Below, one piece after another: positions 22,353-34,000 of a stretch of 64,000 nucleotides of DNA. This DNA is from Tetranychus cinnabarinus. Lineage: Eukaryota; Arthropoda; Arachnida; Trombidiformes; Tetranychidae. The notes under the pieces are model-generated. The model was not told the DNA's origin. It was given only the letters and a program-made list of their open reading frames with translations, and did not search any database. Position 1 is the first letter of the stretch, and every line of letters begins with the position of its first letter. The stretch spans positions 325,001 through 389,000 of the forward strand of contig WHVY01000002.1 of NCBI GenBank assembly GCA_022266195.1, written 5' to 3'. The translations under genes were made by a program, and so were the position numbers.

Positions 22353-22852
22353 TTTGACAACTCTGAGTAACAGATTAATATTAACACTTTGATAAAAATT
22401 TGTTACTTTTCACTCACAATGTTTCATTTCCTATCAAAATGTAAACTAAAAAGTTCCTTCGCCATCAATATTGATAAACTAGATGATAATTTCATGTAAG
22501 CAATGAAATAAAAAAGAAATAGCGAAACTATCATTAATCTCTTTCTCAATGGAACCACCATAATTAAAATTATTCACAGAATATTATTGAGTAATAAACT
22601 TGAGTGATAAATGAACATCTCAAGTTTTCATAAGCATTTGTCTAATCATTTGAATACATTTGTACGTTTCATTTCATGTGAATTTTCACGTCAACGTAAT
22701 GCTTTTACCAGAAATCATTTTTTAATTATTTTTTATAAACTTCAGCTTGTAACTTCCCAAGTCTCCCAATAATCAAATAAAACTTATTTAAAGGGTAATT
22801 AAACAGATTTTTTTATTTAAATTTATTTCAATCTAGATAAGCTTGCATTTTT
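22353..22852. other. Upstream region of DEG/ENaC copy 2
   Basis: AT-rich DNA with no coding frame. It presumably contains the minus-strand promoter of copy 2. The element target site TGCATTTTT ends at 22852. Confidence 0.4.
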
Positions 22853-24159
22853 GGCTGAGGTTCCGATTAAGGGACCCTGGCAGATTTTGCTCTGGATCAT
22901 GGTCAAGGTACTTTCGACCATGAACTTTTCAAAAATCGAAACCATTTTTTGCGCAAACTTTGCGTTTGCGCACAATCGCTTGTCAAAGTTGAAAATTAAC
23001 ATGGGCCTCTATGGACAAATTTAATTTCTAGTATTTTCGTTATTTTCATTGTGAATCAAATTAAAATGCACATTATTTTTACTCAAAATATTCTGATACA
23101 AATAAGCGGCCTGAGATGATGATTTGATGAACGCAGCATGGATAAAAACCGCAAATATATTGTAAATCAAGCCAAAGGTGCGAAAACACTCGGTTGGATG
23201 GTCTGATAGGTTAGGTTAAATTCGGGCAAGATAAGTTGGTTGGTCATTCAAGTTAGGTTAGGTTAGGTCCAGGCAAGTAGAGTTGGTTGGTCATTCAGGT
23301 TAGGTTAGGTTAGGTTAGGTTAGGTTAGGTTAGGTTAGGTTAGGTTAGGTTAGGTTAGGTTAGGTTAGGTTCGGGTAAGTAAAGTTGGTTGGTCATTCAG
23401 GTTAGGTTAGGTTAGGTTAGGTTAGGTTCGGGTAAGTAAAGTTGGTTGGTCATTCAGGTTAGGTTAGGTTAGGTTAGGTTAGGTTAGGTTAGGTTCGGGT
23501 AAGTAAAGTTGGTTGGTCATTCAGGTTAGGTTAGGTTAGGTTAGGTTAGGTTAGGTTAGGTTAGGTTAGGTTAGGTTAGGTTAGGTTAGGTTAGGTTAGG
23601 TTCGGGTTAGTAAAGTTGTTTGGTCATTCAGGTTAGGTTAGGTTAGGTTAGGTTAGGTTAGGTTCGGGTTAGTAAAGTTGGTTGGTCATTCAGGTTAGGT
23701 TAGGTTAGGTTAGGTTAGGTTAGGTTAGGTTAGGTTAGGTTAGGTTAGGTTAGGTTAGGTTAGGTTAGGTTACATTGGATCAGTTTCTGAATTTGAATTA
23801 GTCGAAGCAAGGTTTTTATGTCATGCAATCTAGTTAGGATGCATCTTTGTCTCCTACGCAAATGTTTTTCTACTTTGTCTTATGTTTAATGCATTTTATA
23901 AGCAGCAAGTATTATGCTTGCAGAAAATTAGAACAAAATTTACGCCAATCTGTGTAAATCCAACGTAAAAAACGGCTTTAAACAAAATTTCATTTTTCCA
24001 TAGACACTCATGTTAATTTTCAACTTTGACAGGCGATTGTGCGCAAACGCAAAGTTTGCGCAAAAAATGGTTTCGATTTTTGAAAAGTTCATGGTCGAAA
24101 GTACCTTGACCATGATCCAGAGCAAAATCTGCCAGGGTCCCTTAATCGGAACCTTCTCC
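22853..24159. mobile_element. Long-TIR element carrying telomere-like repeats
   Basis: Terminal inverted repeats of about 165 bp (22853-23020 and about 23990-24159) are nearly perfect over 150 bp and share a core with TTGCGCAAACTTTGCGTTTG. The element is flanked by a 9-bp direct repeat, TGCATTTTT, at 22844-22852 and 24160-24168. Long TIRs with a 9-bp target duplication are typical of Mutator-like elements. No transposase is present, so it would be non-autonomous. The centre is occupied by the TTAGG-derived array described separately. The classification is inferred from end structure alone. Confidence 0.75.
23250..23772 (+). repeat. Interstitial TTAGG arrays with a regular spacer
   Basis: Blocks of perfect (TTAGG)n, the ancestral arthropod telomere motif, alternate with a 27-bp spacer starting TCGGG and containing GTAAGTAAAGTTGGTTGGTC. 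Clear spacers start at 23371, 23428, 23495, 23602 and 23664; older variants lie near 23227 and 23270. Distances between the clear spacers (57, 67, 107 and 62 bp) equal 27 plus a multiple of 5, so only whole TTAGG units have been gained or lost. All blocks have the same orientation. Confidence 0.95.
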
Positions 24160-24168
24160 TGCATTTTT

Positions 24169-27100
24169 TGCAGTTGAAAAATAAATAATTTTACATGGAA
24201 GTTTTCAGAAATTTCATGATGATATTTACAATTTTTGGTTCAAATTGTTATTGTGGTAAAATTCTTTAGACAATTAGGAAAGGGGCAATCAATATAAAAT
24301 AAAAAGAGTTTTCTACGTTGTAGATTTTGCGCTTTTTCTTATTAATAAATTTTCATTGTGCCTGACAAAGTGAACAAGAACAATTGTGGCCAGAGCCATT
24401 CATAAATTGCGAATATATTGCTTTTTCTTCCTCTTTGCTTATGATAAGTCCAGTATTGTGATCGCGTAAGAAATAAATGACTTGTTTTTTATAGCATCTA
24501 GAAATTCCATATTTTTGATCATTATTATCGCCTTCTTTACCCTCTTCCATCTACATCTCAGGGCTATTCTCGATTCTACCTGAAAACATCCAAAAATAAA
24601 ATATCCAATTAAGATTTGTTCAAAGAAGTTTCAAGAAACCAATTTCAAAATATCCTCCATGATAAATTCAAATTTTATTGGCAGTTTAGACTTACATGGC
24701 GGGATGTGACTAGGACTAGCACCATTTAGCATCATCAACTCCCATGATAAGAAAAGGCACCTGTCTTCGAGTGTAATGTGGATTAACTCATTGTTTTTGT
24801 TTTGGACATTTTCAGTTTGGATATTTTAGAATTGACTTTTTTTGAATAGTAACATATTAATTGGAGATTTTAAAGGACTCCCCCATTCTCAGCTTCATTT
24901 TCATCCATTTTTCATCATTTGCATTATCCGTTTTTTCAGCTTCATGTTCATTTTCGTCATAATCCTCATGAATTGTATCCTCATTTATTTTATGTATTAA
25001 AAGTGGAAATCTCATCAAAACACCAAAACAATTATCATCTTCTCCGTCATTTGACTTATCTTTGGTTTTGAATATATCTTTTGAAATAAGAAAAGATATT
25101 CGATTTTTTTGTTGCGGTTAGATTTATTTATCATTAAATCTACTGAAATAACAGTAGAAACAATAAAACGAAAATTGACAAAGCCTATTGCAGCTACAAT
25201 TTGCAATGATATTTAGAGCAATATTCGTTCCTCTGGTACTTTTCCTCATCGCTTTACACTTGTAAAAGGGGAGTTAGTCACTTGCCTTTATTTTCTTTGA
25301 CTAACATTCTCATGACTCCTTTTCTATTAAACAACTCTATCGTTCTTTGCTTCTTATCATGTCTCTCGTTAACTTAAGCCTGGGAAAGTCAAAGTCCTAT
25401 TTACTTTCGGGTTAAATTTCAATACTAAGGGCCCGGACTCTTGTCCTAACGCTCTTCTTCTTATCACACGACTAACCTTTGTCGTAAAATCACGTAGGCT
25501 TGCACTCCAAATTGTCTCAGTAATTTGGTTATTCTAATTTTTGTTTTTCTCGTCAACTTTGAGACTATTTCGACTATCTCATTTTTTCGTTCATCGTAAA
25601 ACTCTCCATTATGTCACGAAGTAAGTATAGGACTACCATGTTTTTGTACTGGACTACCGAAAGTGTTGTTAACCTTTGTTTTTTGCTCTTTGCAGTGCAC
25701 AATTTTCAGTCGGTCATCTGTTCCGTCCACTAAATTCTATCTTTGAAGAGCGATCCTAATTAGCTAGCAAGATGAACTTTCAAAATAATACTCTGTCAAC
25801 AGATTAACTATCTTTCTTTACCTTTCCGTATTAACCATTTCTCAATCCTTTTGTTTTTCTCAAACATTTGGCAACAAGGGTATGGAAACCACGATGAGCT
25901 TTCTCATAAAAACCCAGAGTGATATCTCAATCGGGGTAGCTTTTCAGTTCACGATCTTTAGATTTGTAACTCCTAAAAAGACCAATCTTCAATAATAAAA
26001 TTCTTGAAAATGTAATTCTCTGTAGTTGATTTTCTTTTAAATTTGTGTTAAATTTACGTTTGATCACTACATTTTAATCTATTAACTCTTAATAAAAAGT
26101 TTGTCTAGCGTTCTAATTAAACTTTTATACAAATATGGTGAAGTTATTGAAGCGAAGACTAAATTTGTTGATTATTGTCAATACTAGCTGATTGTGTTAG
26201 CCAGTTGACAGCTTGATAGATTCTTTTTAAAGATTGTAAGTTTAATTGCATTATTTCCACCTTGCTGATCTAAACGAAGATGATCCAGGCACGAGATGAA
26301 ATTTACAGAGAAATTTCTTGATAGGTTTAGGAGAAGATCCAGACTTAACGAAAAGGATTATTCGGGACGATGAGGTTCTCTGTCTGGCACTGTCAACCAA
26401 TTCCTTGCTTCTTTTAGGAAAGCAGAGATCTCAAGAAAGGTCAATGGTGCTTGGAACGAGTGATTAGAACGATGTCATAATTGATAATGGTGAGTTGCTA
26501 TAACAACTTGTTGAACAATCCTAAACTAAATTTGGGACCGAAGGAATCCTCAGTCACATTTTAACTCTAACCCATTGATAATGAATTCAAGTTTGGCTAA
26601 CTGTAAGTTATGAATTACCTGAAGGTTCACTCAACATTCTTTGTAAGCAAATTATTGCATCAATAACTAGTTATTGGTTGATTATAACAATCTAATTCTG
26701 TAAACATATAAACGCTCCCGAATCATCATTAACTGAACAATTATCTTGTACAGAATGAATTGTTGACCATTTACTTTTATCCTATTCCAATCGCTTTAAT
26801 GAGCATTTTTGAAGCTCGTTCAACTAAAAATTTTAACTGTAGATCTCTATCAGAATCAGTTTTAATTTTAATCACGATAAGTTGATCAAGCCATTAAATT
26901 AGTAAAAAGAAGATGGAAAAACATTTAATTGTTCAACTCAATTGTTTACCTTTTCATGCAAACTTGAACAGTCAATGCTGGCTACTAATTTTAAGCAAAA
27001 ATCATTACTACTGAATCATTGATACAAAAGGGATGAAACTTATGATGGAAATAAAAGATTAATAAAAACGTATTTTTACATCTTAAAATGCAATTTTAAA

Positions 27101-27229
27101 CTGAACAAAAAGGTGATAATAAAAAGGTAAGAAAAGGTAATTTGGAAAAAGAAATTTACTCTAAATAATCAAGAATATTAAACACAATATCAAGGGAAAA
27201 TCATGATCAATTTGAATCACGAAATGCGT
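24169..27229. other. Long intergenic stretch
   Basis: Mostly unassigned AT-rich DNA upstream of mwh. Between about 25240 and 25900 the composition becomes pyrimidine-rich on the plus strand (many CTTT, TCTC and ACTC runs) without an open frame. A weak frame lies at 24353-24550. Confidence 0.4.
24353..24550 (-). CDS. Weak small open frame, unrecognised
   Basis: A 65-residue frame ending in a Cys-rich motif (HNCSCSLC). An in-frame stop lies directly before the ATG, so it cannot extend upstream without splicing, although a plausible acceptor sits about 30 bp before it. No signal peptide and no family I recognise. It may be debris of a larger gene or chance. Confidence 0.2.
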   Translation of the reverse strand: MEEGKEGDNNDQKYGISRCYKKQVIYFLRDHNTGLIISKEEEKAIYSQFMNGSGHNCSCSLCQAQ

Positions 27230-27238
27230 TATAAAAGG
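27230..27238 (+). promoter_or_regulatory. mwh: Candidate TATA box for mwh
   Basis: TATAAAAGG, a close match to the consensus, about 800 bp before the first coding exon of mwh. A 5' untranslated exon ending at a GT near 27771, then the acceptor TTTCTAG before 27985, would connect it to the start codon. That leader is inferred. Confidence 0.35.
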
Positions 27239-28023
27239 AATCGACTGTTTTTGATCAACATTGTTAACAACAAATTGTAATAATCAATGCAATTTTGATT
27301 GTTATTAGCTTCTTGAAGAGAAGAGAAAATCAAAAGCATAATTAATTTGATTCATCAAAATTTGACTTTCATTAAAGAAGCTAATCAATGGAAGATATTT
27401 GTCAAACTAATTGTAATTGAAGCGAACAATTTGAAAGGAAATTTCTTTACAAAACTTGAATGTTAAGTTGAAACGTCTTTGAGTGAAAATGTTATGAAAA
27501 ATAATTGCTTTTCATTCACAGATTTAATGAGATATCATTAGAATTGTGAAAAAGGTAAAATTGGATTCGGAATGTAACAGAAAGAAGAACAAATAAAATG
27601 GTAACAATTTTGATGCTAAAAAAGATGAAGTTTCAAGTTTCTTTCCACTTTATACATGTGATGATGATCATGATTCACCTTCATCTTCTTCTTTTTTCTT
27701 CCTATTCTCACTCAACTCACCCGTTTTCACTGATCCATGAGAGACTCAAGTTCTGTGCTGAGTTCAGCTTCGGTAACTGAACAACACACATTAAGTTGAA
27801 ACTATCATCACTCACACCATCTTCATCCTTAGTTTCATCTCAACTGTTGATTAACTAAAACAACTTCTCAAACTGTTTTTTCCTTGTAAATGTTGAACCA
27901 TATTTTTTCATTCAAATTCAACCGGAATTAATAACAACAACCAAATCAACTTAAAGATTGGATTTTCAATTGTTTTATTTCTAGGATTTGTTCAAAGTGA
28001 TTTACTGATTTGCAAGCTCATCT

Positions 28024-31000
28024 ATGAGAAATGGTTTACCTTTGAAAGGTAAGTTTGATATTTTCTTGTAAAATTGTTTCTTTTTTCTGTTACAATTGCA
28101 GTAAAAGTTTCATCTATTTTTGTTACTAATTCAATTTTAGTGATAAAATTATGCGATCAATCATTTTTATCTTTCGTTGAATGTCTATGAATAACTTGGG
28201 CTCTTTTAGCTCAACATAAATGGATTCACTATTTGGATTAATTATGATGAATTTTGCAAATTATTAGCTTTTCAGTTGTTATTATCATCTAATTGTGTGA
28301 ATAATTGCACCAATTCTTTTACAATCTGTTCATCTCAGGAATTAATTTACCCAAGGTTTTAAGTTTTGGAGTAAATTGAGACTGATTGAGTCTGGATTTA
28401 TCTCAAGTATCTTAAGCTCATCAAGTTTTACTTCAAGCTCTTATTGCAAAGCAAAGATTGACTAAAGGTAGCTGATTGAATCGAACAAGTTTTTTCTGTT
28501 AAATTTAATTTGATTATGATTTATTGGTAAACGGACGAAATAATTTGTTTCAAGATTCGTAGATTAACGCAAAGTCAAACTGAATGATTCGACTAACTTC
28601 GAGTCTAATAGACTTTAGTCAATTTTTCACATTATTTATGAGAGGAATGATTTTGATGTAATAATATTTTTCTGTGAAATCGGTGTTAATTTGAGTTGCT
28701 TCTACTGGTTCAAAGATCATTTCAAAGCTAATCAACAGCGATCCATTTTGAATTGATATTTTGATATGGAATTGAAGAAGCTTTGAAAAGTAATTCAACT
28801 GATCAAAATAGTGATTATGCTGTTGATTTAACTCTAATAAGCACCATTTGAGGTAAAATTTCAGCACTAATTGCCATTCATTACCATGAAAACGTAAAAT
28901 TTTGAGAAAAGCTATTCAATTTTTCATTTGATCCAATCTAATTGTAATCAAATATTAAAGAAACTTTTAAGCAAAAGAAGGTGTAAAAAGAGATTCTATT
29001 TATCATTGTTAATTATTGTGATTATTAGCATCAATAAGACATTTATTGACTTTGAGAGCAACAGATTTGTAGGTCAACTTGAATCAATGGTAACACAATA
29101 TTGAGTCATCTCGAACCTTTGATTTATTCTGATGATCAAAAGAAGAGTAAAAAAGCATTTTAATTTGGCTGGTTGATTTGAATGTTACCTTTCAATTGCT
29201 AAATACTGTTCATTTGTTTCCTTGTTCATCGCACCTTTTCTTGGCACCAAAGGAAAGAAAAGAAAAGGCAAAGTGTTAATGGGCTTCAAAAAAGAGGTCC
29301 TTTTCAACTCTTTTGTTTGGTCAGTCCTTTGACCCATTTCATTAAACCAATTTCTCAACAACTTTGCCCTTTCTTCATCCACATTATTGTTGATGCTTAT
29401 TAATCAGGAATCAAAATCAAGCCGAACTATCGGTTTACTCAAACATTTCCAATTGTTGAGTTCCTTGAAAGAAACTGAACAATTGATAAAACATCAATTA
29501 GACAGCAAATTGTCTAGACATTAACATTCGTAACGCTAATATCACCAACAGTTAACCATGAACGGAATAGTCGATAACGATTATCGGAAGTTACTAAATT
29601 TGAATTTCACCTTTTGTTGATATTATCTGACAATTTTATGCATCAGTTAACCTTGAAATGAATATGATTTAAAGATAATAATTGTTGGCAGAAACAATTT
29701 AAGTCACTTTTTTGCTGGTTAAATAACAATTCATTGGACCATTTATGAAGAAGCAAACAACTGAAATAGTAAACAGTTTTTACCTCAATCTGATCAATCA
29801 TATCACGTATCATCATCAAGTAAACATGTTATCATAATGAATTAAGAAACACTAATCATCATCATCATGTTTCCTTCACATAAATCATTGTTTCCTCATT
29901 CATCAGCAACAAAGTTTATAGTTTGATCAATAGTGTTGATGAAATACAGGTTGACTGATGAGGATAAGGAAGGGATGAAAGGTTGATCACTTGGACCATG
30001 TTTCTGTTGTTTATTTGGAGTAATCGTTGGGTGATGAGTTGATTAATCAACTTGATTTCAATCAAAGGTTTGACAGATTAGCTAGGAAATCAATTGAATC
30101 TTTTCGCCTTTTCTTGTTCGCCTTTTTCATTACTTTGCTTGACCATCGTCTTTATTTGATTGTTTCAATGAGAGGGCAAGTAGGTGATGAAGATTAACCT
30201 GATTATTATCATCAGTCTCATCATTTTTGTTCATGTGTGTGTCTTGATTATGCCGTAAGGTGAAGTTGCTCATTTTCTTACTCAATGATTACTTGATTGA
30301 AAATGGCAAGGCTTCTCGCTTTGTGATCAACAGTTAAATAATTAAACGAAAGATCAACTTAATCGGGGCAAAACAAGGAGAGGAATTAAGGATGACAATT
30401 AAGTTAATAGTTGAACCTTGAAAAGCATCTGAATATTAAAGTGATTTATTTCACCTTTTGTTTTACTATAAACAGCATTCCATCAGATTACATTTAATCC
30501 AATTATCATGAAACCTGATGACATTTTGATCGATAATTGTAATTTAACTCATTAAAGAAGATTCAAACCAAAGGTTCCATCAACTATTTTTAATTTCAAA
30601 TCATTGATAAATAGCTCAAAACCGAGTCTCATAAGCCTAATATGATAAATTATAAGAATTGATTCCAATGAATAATTTCCTAAAAACTGGAACCAGAACC
30701 AGATTATTTACATTAAAATGGTAAAAAAATCAAATCAAAATAACATAATCAAGTCATTAACAAAGTCCATTAGGATTGAGTTTCATCCAAATATTGACTT
30801 GAAGCTTAGCCACCATCATCAGGTTATTGTGACAATTTAACATAACTCAAGATGATGGTTAACGTTGAAATCAATCGGAGTTGAAATGATTTAAGTCTAA
30901 ATATGTGATTAAATGGAGTTGATTTGCCTCTTAAATCTCGTTTGAATTACTTTTCTTTCAATATTTGATTCCCTTCATTCATGATTCGATTATAAAATCA

Positions 31001-34000
31001 AATTTGATCGAAGGTCTTGTTAGTAAAAAAGGCTGATCAAACTGAATTAGAGTCAATTCCCTTTAATTAACCAATAATTTAGCAAATTATCTTTTCAAAT
31101 TCAAAACGAATCCAGTTGGTAAAATGAAGATAATTATGAAATTGTGAGACTAATTGGATTATGAAGGGATAATTGACTGATTGTTGGTTACAAATGATGA
31201 CTTTATCATTTAATTGTCAAACCCAACTTGAACCTGAGGCTGATGAAAACATTTATAGTTTTCCTGGCTTCATTGATTGCTTTAATTGCAATTAAATTGA
31301 CATTTAATCGGACACAATTCAAAATGCGTAGATGGATCTCAATTTAAGATGTTCATCAATTATCATTGATTGTCAATTAATCGACACTTGAGCAAAAGAA
31401 ACAGTTAAATATTAAAAATTAGTCAAAGTGTTCAGAAACATTTTCTAGTTACTATTTTGATTAACGTTTATTAATAACAGCATCACGAAGTTGATTAAGC
31501 CAACAACAGCTTCAAAGTTAATTATAAGAAACAATTTATAATGATTAAAAGGCAAACACAATTAGGATGTAAATTGGGCAAAATTAAAGTTTCACTTTCC
31601 ATTCGAGAGACAGAAATGATGAATTAAATATAATTTTTCATAGTCTAGTTGACTATTCATTGGAGCTTTACTCGATGATAATTTCATGGGAAGAAAACAT
31701 GATTACAATTAAATAAATAACACAAATCGTGTTTACTCGCGTGAAAGTGATTCCTTTATGGTTAATCTTGTAATCGTGTTAATCCCCGGTGGCGATGATG
31801 ATGAGTAGGAGGCGAAGGAGGGTGAATAATGAACCTGATAACATGATGAAGATAAGTTATGGTTAGTTGATGTAACACACTCTTGATTGGTAAATAACAT
31901 TTCAATGAATATTGAATTATATTGAAATGTTGAATCTGATACAGCAACGAGTAGGAGTAACAACTGTTATCATCATTAAATCTGGAATAGCAAAAAAATG
32001 TAATCGCTGGAATTATATTCATTACGAGTTTTAATCATGATTAATTTATGTTTATTAATTGACAATTAAATCTTTTTTCGTCTCTTCATCTTTTTTGATG
32101 GTCAAATAGAAATTGTTTTTTCCATTTCAAGTTACATTTGGTTTCACCTTTCAATTCAATTTCAACGGTTAGTTATTGATCAACTTTCAGGTTCACATTA
32201 ACCCAACTCAACATTGTCTGAGGATCATCTTAACCCAATTTCATTTGGCAATCACGAAATGTACACATTATCAGTTTTCATCGGAAAAATAGTTAATCAT
32301 TTAAACTTCCTTTTTCTAATAACATTTGATTGAAATTTTATTCTCGATTAGATGAAAATTTTCACCCAAAATCTATTTCATCTTCTGTTTTTGTGCTAAT
32401 AATAACATTAAATTCAACCTCAGTTTGGTGAGAAAATTTTAATCGACTGTTAATATTGATATTGGTTGGGATTGACTTTCATCTTTACCTTGCAAACAAT
32501 CGGGAAATTTAATAACAGAATCTATTTGATTCATTCATTACTTTTTGATGAGTTAAAAGTAATTTTGAGACTCTTCAACCTCAACTCTTTATTAGCCAGT
32601 TACAGTGTTAAATTAGACAAATCTTATTTCGCCTCAATTCTCAACAATTTATCTTTCCAACGACTCGTGCATTTCATCCAACAATCAACAGTTTAAATCT
32701 GACCCAACATTCCTCAGATTTTAATTCAGATTTTATTATCTTAATAATCTGGAAATTTCATCAAAGTTTTTCTCTCATTTTGATTCGTTGAAAAGCCGCT
32801 GAAAAACAAATTGCTATTGTTGTGACATTATCATCACTCAATCTATTACTGGTTCAACTTTGGGTTATACTTGAAATGCATAATTAAGAACACAGTATTT
32901 CAATGTTAATTGTTATTTTGATTGAACTTGATGTGACATTTAGCTTTCAATTGAATGTTTCTTTTATGGCATTTAATTTTGATTGAATTTACTATTTAAA
33001 TCGTGAACATTAAATTGCAAACGGTAATCAACCAGAAAAGAAGTAAAATCCAGACTTGATTCACTCTTGTCATCCTTTTGAATAGTCAACTATTTTCACT
33101 TGACATCATTATAAATCATGATATTTTGATCGCTATTAAGCATCAATTGAGATAATCACAACAATTTGACAATCTTAAGCTAAAGCTTTTAAATGGATTT
33201 GTTTGAATACAAAGTTAACAATCAATCATCGATGAAAAGCTTAAACGGCCAGCTTTGAATCAATTTAGTCAAATTATTTTGTCAATCGTAGCAATTAAAG
33301 TAAATTAAGTTACAAATGAATAAAGTTACAAGTAAATTGAATGGACAAACAGCCTGAAAGAAAACATTTGACAATCAAATTAAACGTTTAATAATTAATA
33401 TTGATGATTGTTTCAAGTTGAATCGAAATGATTTCAATGATTCAACTGCAATTAATCAAATTAATTAATAGAGTTTATAACCGCACAAACCAAATCAATC
33501 AATAACAAGAGTTGAACACAAAAAGTAGTGTTAATCATTAAAAGCAGTTTTTTTGGGTTTTCAAAGGAAAAGCCAATTCTAAATATTATCATATTAATTG
33601 TTATATCAGGTTAATGAAAGTCTACATCTGAATAAATCTATTTATACATTAGAGGCTAATGTGATCTGACTTGCCCTTAACCCGACCCAGCGAACCTTTA
33701 ATACAGCTCAACCAAACCTTGATCATTATCATCTATTAAACAGTTTAACAATAATTTTGTGATAACTTGGTTAATTTAGTGCAGACCAAACCTTTGCTGA
33801 AACGAAGATGAACTAAAAAATATCAATTTGATCTGTTATTTCCACCCTCAGCCTGAATATGATTCACATTCAGAGGTAATTGTTCACAAGATGCCAAGAT
33901 TTCTGTTAATTTAAGAGTAATTCATCTTCTCAGGTTTGGCTTATTAGTTATGCATTAAGATGAACATTAAACATATTTATTCATCATCTTCATCATCCTC

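Noticed and set aside
23250..23772. True chromosome end
   Set aside because: Unique DNA and genes continue on both sides and the arrays are interrupted by spacers inside inverted repeats, so this is interstitial.
23940..24164. 74-residue minus-strand frame
   Set aside because: It lies inside the right terminal inverted repeat of the telomere-repeat element and its mirror copy is not open over the same length.
31733..32022. Overlapping minus-strand frames in the mwh first intron
   Set aside because: No homology, no splice context and two competing frames; consistent with chance in AT-rich intron DNA.
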